Source: Actinomycetes bacterium
Lineage (GTDB): Bacteria; Actinomycetota; Thermoleophilia; RBG-16-64-13
Direction of reading: 5' to 3'
Assembly (NCBI GenBank): GCA_021815245.1
Contig: JAKAHF010000106.1
Span: 1-7,106 of the forward strand
Length of the DNA stretch: 7,106 nt
The notes beneath the pieces are model-generated. The model worked only from the letters and a program-made list of their open reading frames with translations. It was not told the origin of the DNA and ran no database searches. The position numbers were made by a program, and so were the translations under genes. Below, in pieces: positions 1 to 4,350 of this stretch. Positions within the stretch are counted from its first letter, which is position 1, and each line of letters begins with the position of its first letter.

Positions 1-5
1 GTCAT
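1..5 (-). CDS. dnaN: possible start of dnaN (first codons only)
   Basis: An ATG on the minus strand at 5-3 is followed by only two more bases inside the window. In most bacteria dnaN, the DNA polymerase III sliding clamp, lies just downstream of dnaA on the same strand, and the 242-bp gap after the dnaA stop is a normal dnaA-dnaN spacing. A plausible promoter sits about 40 bp upstream at 45-73. There is no strong ribosome binding site. No coding content is visible, so this call rests on gene order alone. Confidence 0.25.
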
Positions 6-44
6 GCCTATTGATTCTAAGAGTTTGTAAAGAGAGTCGGCGTG

Positions 45-73
45 GTAATAGGGGGTGTTGAAAGTGTTGACAA
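45..73 (-). promoter_or_regulatory. candidate dnaN promoter
   Basis: On the minus strand, TTGTCA (73-68) is separated by 17 bp from TATTAC (50-45). The hexamers match the sigma70 consensus at 5/6 and 4/6 positions. A start site near 38 would leave a leader of about 33 nt before the ATG at 5. The spacer overlaps a direct repeat, TCAACAC twice with 2 bp between. The call comes from consensus matching only. Confidence 0.35.
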
Positions 74-129
74 GAGTCGTGAGATCCGAGGAATCAGGGG
101 AGAGACGCGGAGTAGGAGAAAGACACGGC

Positions 130-138
130 TGTGGATTG
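130..138 (-). promoter_or_regulatory. degenerate DnaA box (CAATCCACA)
   Basis: The minus strand reads CAATCCACA, which keeps the ATCCACA core and mismatches TTATCCACA at the first two bases. It gains weight from lying near two other boxes in the same gap. Confidence 0.35.
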
Positions 139-197
139 ACCGGGGATAGTCGGGGGACCCATCGGCCTTTGGGCTGAGCAAGCGGAAAGGACGGCCG

Positions 198-206
198 GCA
201 TCCACA
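198..206 (+). promoter_or_regulatory. degenerate DnaA box (GCATCCACA)
   Basis: The plus strand reads GCATCCACA, with two mismatches at the first two bases of TTATCCACA. It lies 28 bp from the perfect box at 235-243 and in the opposite orientation. Confidence 0.35.
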
Positions 207-234
207 GGGGGTGCACCGGTTGTCGACAGAGGAG

Positions 235-243
235 TGTGGATAA
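235..243 (-). promoter_or_regulatory. consensus DnaA box (TTATCCACA)
   Basis: The minus strand reads the exact consensus TTATCCACA, 4 bp beyond the dnaA stop codon. It is one of only two perfect matches I found in the window; the other is in the main origin at 2746-2754. It is probably a high-affinity DnaA site of the downstream origin half, or a control site for dnaN expression. Confidence 0.7.
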
Positions 244-247
244 GTGT

Positions 248-1762
248 TCACCGCGCAGCCTTCACCTTGCTGGTCAGCCTCTGTACAAGGTTATACATCT
301 CGCGGTCTTCTTGGATGAGTTTGGTTATTTTGTCGACCGCGTGCAGCACGGTGGTGTGATCTCGACCGCCGATGCGCTCGCCGATCTTGGGCAGGCTGGC
401 GTCAGTGAGGTCGCGGGAGAGGTACATGACGAGATGACGGCTCTCGACGATGGCGCGTGAGCGTTTATCGCCGATGATCTCGGTCACAGAGACGCCGGTG
501 GTCTCGGCCACGGCGGAAAGTACCGCATCGATGGTCACGCGGGTGGATGGCGTCTCGGGAATGTCTTTGAGTACCTCGCGGGCCAGGTCGACGGTGATGG
601 GATGCTTCGTGACGGAGGCGAAGGCGACGACGCGGGTGAGGCAGCCCTCGAGCTCTCGGATGTTGGTGGGCACACGTGAAGCGATGAGCATGAGCACGTC
701 ATCGTCGGCAAGCCCGATATTGTCGCCCTTGACCTTCTTGCGGAGAATGGCGACCCGGGTCTCGAGGTCGGGGGGCTGGATATCGGTGATCAAGCCCCAT
801 TCGAAACGAGACACCAAGCGGTCCTCGAGTGTGTTGAGACCCTTGGGATGGCGGTCGGAGGTGATGGCGATCTGCTTGCCGGAATCGTACAGGGCGTTGA
901 AGGTGTGGAAGAACTCTTCCTGGGTCTGTTCTTTCTTGTGAAGAAACTGCACGTCGTCGATGAGTAGGATGTCGATCGTGCGGTAGCGATTCTTGAATCC
1001 CTCGATCGTGTCGTCGCGGAGCGAGTTGATGAAGTCATTCGTGAAGGTCTCCAAAGTGACGTAGCGCACCTTGAGAGTCGGGTGGTTGCGGAGAGCGTAA
1101 TTGCCGATGGCCTGGAGGAGGTGCGTCTTGCCAAGTCCAACCCCGCCATATATGAAGAGCGGATTGTATTTGATGCCCGGGGTTTCGGCGGCGGCGAGAG
1201 CGGCGGCGTGAGCGAAGCGGTTGGACGCGCCGATGACGAAGGTGTCGAAGGTGTACTTGCCCATGAGGCCCGACATCGCGGGAAGGCGGTCAGTGGCACC
1301 AAGGGATGAGCCCACGGGTGGAACGGGGTCGGGTGAAGAGGCGAAGGGCGCCGAGAGAGTGTCGGAGTCGGAAGAGGGGCGCAGACCTATGACAGGCGCG
1401 CGTGACGGCCAGGCCGCGGGCGAAGCCGCCGAACGCCCTTTGGCGGGAGCTTCGTACAAGTCGGTCCGGGCGAGACCGGGCGCGACGACGATAGTGAAGC
1501 CTACCGTCTCGCCCAACACCTGCGCGACCGCGTCGGACATGAGCGAGCGGAAGCGCGTGTCGATCCAGTCGCGCGCGAAATCAGAAGCTACGCCCACGGA
1601 GTAGGTGCCGTCGCGCAGACCGAGACCGATGGTGGGCTCAAACCAGATTCGGTACGTGCCCTCGTTGACTTGTTGGGAGATGAGGTCGAGAGCCTGCTCC
1701 CAGATCGGATCGCTGCTCGTGCTCTCCACCCCGCTATTCTCCGTCGTTCGATAGGACGTCAT
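248..1762 (-). CDS. dnaA: chromosomal replication initiator protein DnaA
   Basis: DnaA binds 9-bp boxes in oriC, forms an ATP-dependent filament, opens the duplex and recruits the helicase. The 504-aa product shows all four domains. Domain I is at about 19-100 (IWEQALDLISQQVNEGTYRIWF), with a Pro/Ser/Ala-rich linker at about 105-165. The AAA+ core starts at YTFDTFVIGASN (170-181). It carries Walker A GGVGLGKTH (206-214), Walker B ILLIDDVQF (265-273), sensor I ITSDR (300-304), box VII VSRFEWGL with Arg319, and sensor II NIRELEGC (367-374). Domain IV carries the box-binding signature IGERIGGRDHTTVLHA (460-475). Sensor I is followed by HP rather than the commoner PP. The ATG start has no Shine-Dalgarno and lies 3 nt after the upstream stop, which suggests translational coupling. 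A GTG at codon 12 has a better site. Dispersed DnaA boxes upstream suggest autoregulation. Confidence 0.98.
   Translation of the reverse strand: MTSYRTTENSGVESTSSDPIWEQALDLISQQVNEGTYRIWFEPTIGLGLRDGTYSVGVASDFARDWIDTRFRSLMSDAVAQVLGETVGFTIVVAPGLARTDLYEAPAKGRSAASPAAWPSRAPVIGLRPSSDSDTLSAPFASSPDPVPPVGSSLGATDRLPAMSGLMGKYTFDTFVIGASNRFAHAAALAAAETPGIKYNPLFIYGGVGLGKTHLLQAIGNYALRNHPTLKVRYVTLETFTNDFINSLRDDTIEGFKNRYRTIDILLIDDVQFLHKKEQTQEEFFHTFNALYDSGKQIAITSDRHPKGLNTLEDRLVSRFEWGLITDIQPPDLETRVAILRKKVKGDNIGLADDDVLMLIASRVPTNIRELEGCLTRVVAFASVTKHPITVDLAREVLKDIPETPSTRVTIDAVLSAVAETTGVSVTEIIGDKRSRAIVESRHLVMYLSRDLTDASLPKIGERIGGRDHTTVLHAVDKITKLIQEDREMYNLVQRLTSKVKAAR
1727..1742 (-). promoter_or_regulatory. ribosome binding site with alternative dnaA GTG start
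   Basis: GGAG at 1742-1739 lies 9 nt upstream of an in-frame GTG (1729-1727, codon 12 of the long dnaA reading). The annotated ATG at 1762 has no purine-rich site. Starting here would give a 493-aa protein, still with an intact domain I beginning at DPIWEQAL. Both starts are credible. Translational coupling from the upstream gene could serve the ATG. Confidence 0.4.
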
Positions 1763-1765
1763 GCG

Positions 1766-2545
1766 TCAGTTTCTAGGAATCGCCGTCTGGAGCACGGCAT
1801 CGAGATATTCGAGTCCTGACTCGGTCACGGAGCGGTGCCCTCCCTCCCCGGAGGCGACATATCCCGCCTGCTGCAACGCCGCGAGGTCGCGAAAAGCCGT
1901 CGACGTGGATACGCCGAGCTCTTGGGCGACGCGGGTCGGGCCGACGGGGGCTAGTTCTACCGTCAGGAGCAACGTGCGCAACTGACGGTCAGTGAGATTA
2001 TAGGTCGGGATGGGTGTGGGTGCGAGGGGTGTCTCTATTCGAGGTCGCACCCTGGCGGTGACGACGGTGCCCCGCGACAGGTTGTCCTCGATCTGCAGCG
2101 TACCATCGAGCCCGGCGAGGATGTCGGCGACGATGGGCAAACCCGACCCGACTCCGCGGATGCACGCACGCGCCGCCTCCCCTGCTGACGTGAACCCCGG
2201 CCGCAGAGCGGCCTCCTTGTCGGGGATGCCGGGTCCGCTATCGCTGACCCGGAGTGTGTTGCCATTATCGAGGATGGTCACGACGACTCCGGTGAACGAG
2301 GCGTGTACGAGGTTGTCCACCAACTCTTGGAAGACCGCGAAAGGGATCTGTCCCCCGCGGTCCCTGGCGAGATCGAAGGCTTGGGTGGCTACCGCGTGAG
2401 CAAGACGCCCCCAGCCATCCTCCGAAAGAGGGAGCTCGCCGATGGAGACGACCTGAGGTGCCGAGTGGGGATCGAGGTATATGGCTATGCGAGGAGCTCC
2501 CGGGCGGGAATCGACCTGCTGATCTGCGAGAACGTCATCGCTCAT
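1766..2545 (-). CDS. GHKL ATPase domain fused to a winged-helix DNA-binding domain, upstream of dnaA
   Basis: The 259-aa protein has two recognisable parts. Residues about 45-168 form a Bergerat-fold (HATPase_c) ATP-binding domain. It shows an N box FQELVDNLVHA (72-82, Glu74 and Asn78), a G1 box SDSGPGIPD (101-109) and a G2 box GVGSGLPIV (131-139). After a Pro-rich hinge (170-180), residues about 181-250 form a helix-turn-helix (VAQELGVSTSTAFRDLAALQQAGYV at about 206-230) with a likely wing. There is no DHp domain with a phospho-acceptor His, no receiver domain and no membrane segment. It is therefore not a classical sensor kinase. It is better read as a soluble DNA-binding protein with an ATP pocket, or as an RsbW-like kinase fused to a DNA-binding domain. 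It lies between oriC and dnaA and is probably co-transcribed with dnaA. A role in sensing ATP or tuning initiation is inference. The ATG start has only a weak, distant GAGG. Confidence 0.85.
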   Translation of the reverse strand: MSDDVLADQQVDSRPGAPRIAIYLDPHSAPQVVSIGELPLSEDGWGRLAHAVATQAFDLARDRGGQIPFAVFQELVDNLVHASFTGVVVTILDNGNTLRVSDSGPGIPDKEAALRPGFTSAGEAARACIRGVGSGLPIVADILAGLDGTLQIEDNLSRGTVVTARVRPRIETPLAPTPIPTYNLTDRQLRTLLLTVELAPVGPTRVAQELGVSTSTAFRDLAALQQAGYVASGEGGHRSVTESGLEYLDAVLQTAIPRN

Positions 2546-2602
2546 GGGATGGTTCGGACCTCACGATAGCGATACACGCGGGCCGTGCCGGAAGCTGTAG
2601 CC

Positions 2603-2631
2603 ATTCTAGACAGCTACTGGTGCTTTTTCCA
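2603..2631 (-). promoter_or_regulatory. candidate promoter of the ATPase-HTH/dnaA operon
   Basis: On the minus strand TGGAAA (2631-2626) is separated by 17 bp from TAGAAT (2608-2603). The hexamers match the sigma70 consensus at 4/6 and 5/6 positions. A start site near 2596 would give a leader of about 50 nt before the ATG at 2545. The -35 hexamer lies completely inside the DnaA-box-like site 2625-2633, so bound DnaA would be expected to block it. Confidence 0.45.
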
Positions 2632-2633
2632 CA
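2625..2633 (+). promoter_or_regulatory. DnaA box, one mismatch (TTTTCCACA)
   Basis: TTTTCCACA differs from TTATCCACA only at the third base. It overlaps the whole -35 hexamer of the leftward promoter candidate at 2603-2631, the arrangement expected for DnaA autorepression. It may also belong to the origin cluster. Confidence 0.55.
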
Positions 2634-2745
2634 GGCTTTGTGCGCGAGGAAGTCCGCAAACTGCATTGCTTTGTGTCTTGCGGAGCTTCCCAGCGCCTAG
2701 GATTCATGGGTCAGAGACTGCTCGAATGCAGGGAAAACGGCTTGG

Positions 2746-2754
2746 TTATCCACA
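2746..2754 (+). promoter_or_regulatory. consensus DnaA box (TTATCCACA)
   Basis: This is an exact match to the consensus on the plus strand. It lies about 45 bp from the AT-richer segment at 2797-2856 and just before the TCCACA-containing palindrome at 2761-2777. It is probably the anchor high-affinity site of the origin. Confidence 0.8.
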
Positions 2755-2760
2755 GCGCAG

Positions 2761-2777
2761 TCCACAGCTGTGCAAAA
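2761..2777. promoter_or_regulatory. palindrome carrying two DnaA-box cores
   Basis: The core CACAGCTGTG (2763-2772) is a perfect 10-bp palindrome. The plus strand contributes TCCACA (2761-2766). The minus strand reads TTTTGCACA (2777-2769), two mismatches from the DnaA box. Two back-to-back weak DnaA sites next to the perfect box are a reasonable reading; a site for another dimeric protein is also possible. Confidence 0.4.
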
Positions 2778-2796
2778 GGTTGAGAAAGCCGGAAGA

Positions 2797-2856
2797 CTAT
2801 GCCCGCATACACCACATTTTCTGTTGAAGATGGGGAAAACTACCTTTCGTATAGTC
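2797..2856. other. candidate DNA unwinding element
   Basis: This is the AT-richest stretch of the origin, with CACATTTTCTGTTG at 2813-2826 and GGAAAAC at 2834-2840, in otherwise G+C-rich DNA. It follows the perfect DnaA box cluster. It is bracketed by the inverted 6-mers GACTAT (2795-2800) and ATAGTC (2851-2856), exactly 50 bp apart. A degenerate box, TTTTCCCCA, is on the minus strand at 2839-2831. No clear run of DnaA-trio triplets is visible, so the assignment rests on base composition and position. Confidence 0.45.
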
Positions 2857-2916
2857 CGCGCCCCGGGCCATCGTCGGGGTAGAAAAGCGCGGCGGTGTGT
2901 CGAACGCGGCCCGCGC

Positions 2917-2941
2917 GCTGTCGGTTGATGCAGCCGACAGC
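2917..2941. repeat. 8-bp inverted repeat in oriC
   Basis: GCTGTCGG (2917-2924) and CCGACAGC (2934-2941) are perfect inverted copies separated by 9 nt. No T-run follows on either strand, so it does not look like an intrinsic terminator. It could form a hairpin in single-stranded DNA or bind a dimeric origin regulator. Confidence 0.6.
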
Positions 2942-2960
2942 AGGTCGTGACGAAAGGGGA

Positions 2961-2975
2961 CCCCCTGCGAGGGGG
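2961..2975. repeat. C5/G5 hairpin at the start of a purine-rich tract
   Basis: CCCCC (2961-2965), a TGCGA loop and GGGGG (2971-2975) form a short, very GC-rich stem. It stands exactly where the plus strand switches to a long G/A-rich tract running to about 3025. The function is unknown. Confidence 0.4.
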
Positions 2976-2999
2976 CGGAGGGAGAGTCGAGAGGAGTTT

Positions 3000-3025
3000 G
3001 GGGAGGGCGGAGGGGCCGAGGTGGG
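3000..3025 (+). other. G-quadruplex-type motif in oriC
   Basis: Four plus-strand G runs, GGGG (3000-3003), GGG (3005-3007), GGGG (3012-3015) and GGG (3023-3025), are joined by loops of 1, 4 and 7 nt. This satisfies the usual G3+N1-7 pattern. Further G runs at 2971-2975 and 2980-2982 extend the tract. It lies between the two DnaA-box clusters, on the strand that serves as the coding strand to the right. G-rich coincidence in a high-G+C genome is possible. Confidence 0.5.
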
Positions 3026-3084
3026 TCCCGGAGAGGCTGCGAACCCGTGAGCATCGTGCGCTGCGGGCGGCCACGAGTCGGCGA

Positions 3085-3093
3085 GCGTCCACA
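3085..3093 (+). promoter_or_regulatory. weak DnaA box (GCGTCCACA)
   Basis: It keeps only the TCCACA core and has three mismatches in the first three bases. It is listed because it lies near the better boxes at 3137-3154 in the same orientation. Confidence 0.2.
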
Positions 3094-3136
3094 GTGCGCC
3101 GGAGGAAGTGGCCGGTGGCCTGCGTGCTTGTGAGGA

Positions 3137-3145
3137 TTGTCCACA
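3137..3145 (+). promoter_or_regulatory. DnaA box, one mismatch (TTGTCCACA)
   Basis: TTGTCCACA has one mismatch to TTATCCACA. This variant is well known in high-G+C actinobacterial origins. It is directly followed by a weaker box at 3146-3154 with no gap between the 9-mers, forming the rpmH-side cluster. Confidence 0.6.
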
Positions 3146-3154
3146 GTTTCCACA
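3146..3154 (+). promoter_or_regulatory. degenerate DnaA box (GTTTCCACA)
   Basis: It has two mismatches to the consensus, at positions 1 and 3, and abuts the stronger box at 3137-3145 in the same orientation. Directly adjacent, same-direction boxes are a typical substrate for cooperative DnaA filament growth. Confidence 0.4.
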
Positions 3155-3298
3155 GGCACCTGTGTACGCTCGCAGCGACACGTCCTCGGGCGCCGCGGAG
3201 GGAAAGCCAGGTCGACAAATCGCCGAGGGTCTATAGAGTGAGCAGTAGCGATGGGAAGAATGGCCGGGCCGGGCTGGTACAAGGGGCTACGACTCCGA

Positions 3299-3327
3299 TT
3301 GACGGGCGCGGGGCGGAATTGTATACT
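3299..3327 (+). promoter_or_regulatory. sigma70-type promoter of the rpmH operon
   Basis: TTGACG (3299-3304) and TATACT (3322-3327) each match consensus at 5/6 positions and are separated by the ideal 17 bp. This is the best promoter-like sequence I found in the window. Transcription would start near 3334, leaving an rpmH leader of about 120 nt. It faces away from the origin and is the likely promoter for rpmH-rnpA-yidD-yidC-jag. Confidence 0.75.
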
Positions 3328-3331
3328 TCGG

Positions 3332-3373
3332 CACCCTTTGTGCGCGCGCAACATGGCGTGTAGCGCGAGGGTG
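3332..3373 (+). other. possible stem at the 5' end of the rpmH leader
   Basis: CACCCT (3332-3337) can pair with AGGGTG (3368-3373). The loop contains the self-complementary TGCGCGCGCA and a CGCG that may pair further. The stem begins at about the predicted transcription start. The long loop makes it uncertain. Confidence 0.3.
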
Positions 3374-3392
3374 GTGACGGACTTGTCTATTG

Positions 3393-3428
3393 CGAGCGTT
3401 GCCGGGCGTCGTCGGCGCCAAACGCTCG
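3393..3428 (+). other. strong hairpin in the rpmH leader
   Basis: CGAGCGTT (3393-3400) pairs perfectly with AACGCTCG (3421-3428). The 20-nt interior can form an inner stem of GCCG (3401-3404) with CGGC (3413-3416). It ends 27 nt before the rpmH start codon and 20 nt before its ribosome binding site. No U-run follows, so it is not an intrinsic terminator. It could stabilise the mRNA, be a processing site or be a regulatory leader; these roles are inference. Confidence 0.5.
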
Positions 3429-3455
3429 TTAACCGATGATGAGAATCGAGGGGAC

Positions 3456-3590
3456 GTGAAAAGGACCTATCAACCGAACAAACGCCACCGCAAGAAGGTT
3501 CACGGCTTTCGTGAGCGTATGAGCACCCGCGCGGGGCGTGCCGTGCTCAAGCGCCGGCGCGACAAGGGTCGCAAACGTCTCTCTGCGTAG
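3456..3590 (+). CDS. rpmH: 50S ribosomal protein L34
   Basis: This small basic protein of the large ribosomal subunit has 44 residues, the usual family length. It begins (V/M)[17 protein letters not shown], the family hallmark, continues [13 protein letters not shown] and ends [12 protein letters not shown]. The start is a GTG with GAGGGG at 3448-3453 immediately upstream, giving a rather short spacing. A longer in-frame reading from 3390 adds 22 residues foreign to L34 and is rejected. The gene heads the rightward operon and is followed after 6 nt by rnpA, the usual pairing. A seven-codon frame starting at 3436 ends by overlapping its GTG. Confidence 0.97.
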   Translation: MKRTYQPNKRHRKKVHGFRERMSTRAGRAVLKRRRDKGRKRLSA

Positions 3591-3596
3591 GCGGAC

Positions 3597-3971
3597 GTGA
3601 ATCGGTCTACGGGCCGACTGTCCAGATCTGAAGACTTCGCACGTGTATACCGCGCCGGACGGTCCGTCGCGAGCAAGTATCTCGTTCTATACTGCTTCGA
3701 GCGCACCGCGTCTGGTGCGACCGAGTTGAGTGAGAGTGGGCCGCGTGTTGGGTTCTCTGTGTCGAAGCGACTCGGTACGGCCGTTGATCGTAACCGCATC
3801 AAGCGGGTTTTGCGGGAGGCCTATCGGGGCAGGGTGGAAGGGCTGAGGGAGAACGTCGACTTGGTGCTCATAGCTCGAGCTCCCATCGTCGACCTCCTGG
3901 AGACGAGTGGGTTCACTGCTGTGGAAGAAAAGGTAGACGAGGTGCTTCGCAAGGCCTCTCTCGTAGGGTAG
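3597..3971 (+). CDS. rnpA: ribonuclease P protein component
   Basis: This is the protein subunit of RNase P, which binds the catalytic RNA and helps it cleave 5' leaders from pre-tRNA. The product has 124 residues, within the family range. It shows the N-terminal LSRSEDFARVYRAGRS (8-23), the strand VGFSVSKRLG (51-60) and the signature RNRIKRVLREAYR (65-77) with its cluster of RNA-contacting Arg/Lys. VDLVLIARAP (87-96) follows. The GTG start has a weak AGGCGG upstream and is close enough to the rpmH stop for coupling. An acidic insertion-like loop at about 36-49 (ERTASGATELSESG) varies in length in the family. Confidence 0.96.
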   Translation: MNRSTGRLSRSEDFARVYRAGRSVASKYLVLYCFERTASGATELSESGPRVGFSVSKRLGTAVDRNRIKRVLREAYRGRVEGLRENVDLVLIARAPIVDLLETSGFTAVEEKVDEVLRKASLVG

Positions 3972-3979
3972 GGGGACGG

Positions 3980-4315
3980 GTGTTGGCCATCTCCTTGAGG
4001 AAAGCAGGCAGGCCCATCAGGACGTTCCTGATCTGGTTTGTGCGCGGCTATCAGGTCGTGATCTCCCCCGCGCTGCCGCAGCGGTGCAAGTACTACCCCT
4101 CGTGTTCCCAGTACGCGATCGACGCGATCCGCGAGTATGGAGCGCTGCGGGGGTTCGTGCTTGCCGGTTGGCGGCTTCTGCGGTGCAATCCGTGGAGCTT
4201 GGGCGGATACGATCCGGTGCAGAGGCAGAGCGTCTTTGGGCGCAGAGCGCGGGCAGCGAGAGCTGACGCCTGCTGCGCGGGTCGAGTGGGTCACTATCAT
4301 AGATCCGTGGGTTAA
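3980..4315 (+). CDS. yidD: YidD, membrane protein insertion efficiency factor
   Basis: This small membrane-associated protein assists YidC/Sec-dependent insertion of membrane proteins. Of 111 residues, about 11-80 are the conserved core. It contains a hydrophobic or amphipathic N-terminal helix (IRTFLIWFVRGYQVVISP, 13-30), the Cys motif RCKYYPSCSQYAIDAI (35-50, Cys36 and Cys42) and GWRLLRCNPWSLGGYDPV (63-80, Cys69). The last 30 residues are an Arg-rich, poorly conserved tail with two adjacent Cys. The GTG start has a good GGGGGA at 3971-3976; a TTG one codon later is possible. It begins 8 nt after rnpA, the standard neighbour. Confidence 0.95.
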   Translation: MLAISLRKAGRPIRTFLIWFVRGYQVVISPALPQRCKYYPSCSQYAIDAIREYGALRGFVLAGWRLLRCNPWSLGGYDPVQRQSVFGRRARAARADACCAGRVGHYHRSVG

Positions 4316-4350
4316 TGGCCAGACTATTCTTTATGAAGTAGCTGGAGTAT

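Larger units (their letters stand above)
6..247. other. dnaA-dnaN intergenic region, probable second origin segment
   Basis: This gap downstream of dnaA holds no convincing gene. It contains one perfect DnaA box (235-243) and two boxes with two mismatches (198-206 and 130-138). It also has a candidate dnaN promoter (45-73), the palindrome TGTCGACA at 221-228, and an AT-richer stretch at about 8-36 next to the left edge. DnaA boxes on both sides of dnaA are known from bipartite origins such as that of Bacillus subtilis. Whether the AT-rich stretch is an unwinding element is inference, and I see no repeated DnaA-trio motif beside the boxes. Confidence 0.55.
2546..3455. other. oriC, main chromosomal replication origin region
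   Basis: About 0.9 kb between the divergent dnaA and rpmH blocks lacks a believable gene. It is rich in origin signals: DnaA boxes at 2625-2633 and 2746-2754, a box-related palindrome at 2761-2777, boxes at 3085-3093, 3137-3145 and 3146-3154, and an AT-richer segment at 2797-2856. Between the box clusters lie an inverted repeat, a GC hairpin and a G-rich purine tract. Outward promoters flank it on both sides. Coding strands diverge from here, as expected at a bidirectional origin. From about 2970 the plus strand is visibly G-rich, so the leading/lagging switch probably lies to the left of that point. Exact origin limits cannot be read from sequence. Confidence 0.88.

Noticed and set aside
221..228. 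TGTCGACA palindrome between dnaA and dnaN
   Set aside because: An 8-bp palindrome alone is too short to assign to any known site.
450..1309. Overlapping open frames opposite and out of phase with dnaA
   Set aside because: They are antisense or frame shadows of a clear DnaA coding region with no family motifs.
2697..3218. 173-aa minus-strand reading frame across oriC, with two CxxC-like Cys clusters
   Set aside because: It runs through all the DnaA boxes and the purine tract, has no recognisable family pattern, and its Cys spacing looks like chance in non-coding GC-rich DNA.
3212..3239. Second rightward promoter candidate, TCGACA-N16-TAGAGT
   Set aside because: The -10 matches only 4/6 with a 16-bp spacer, and a much better promoter lies 87 bp downstream. 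It could be a weak tandem promoter but is not supported enough to list.
3390..3455. 22-residue upstream extension of rpmH
   Set aside because: L34 proteins begin at (M/V)KRTYQPNK. The extension covers the leader hairpin, and a ribosome binding site directly precedes the GTG at 3456.
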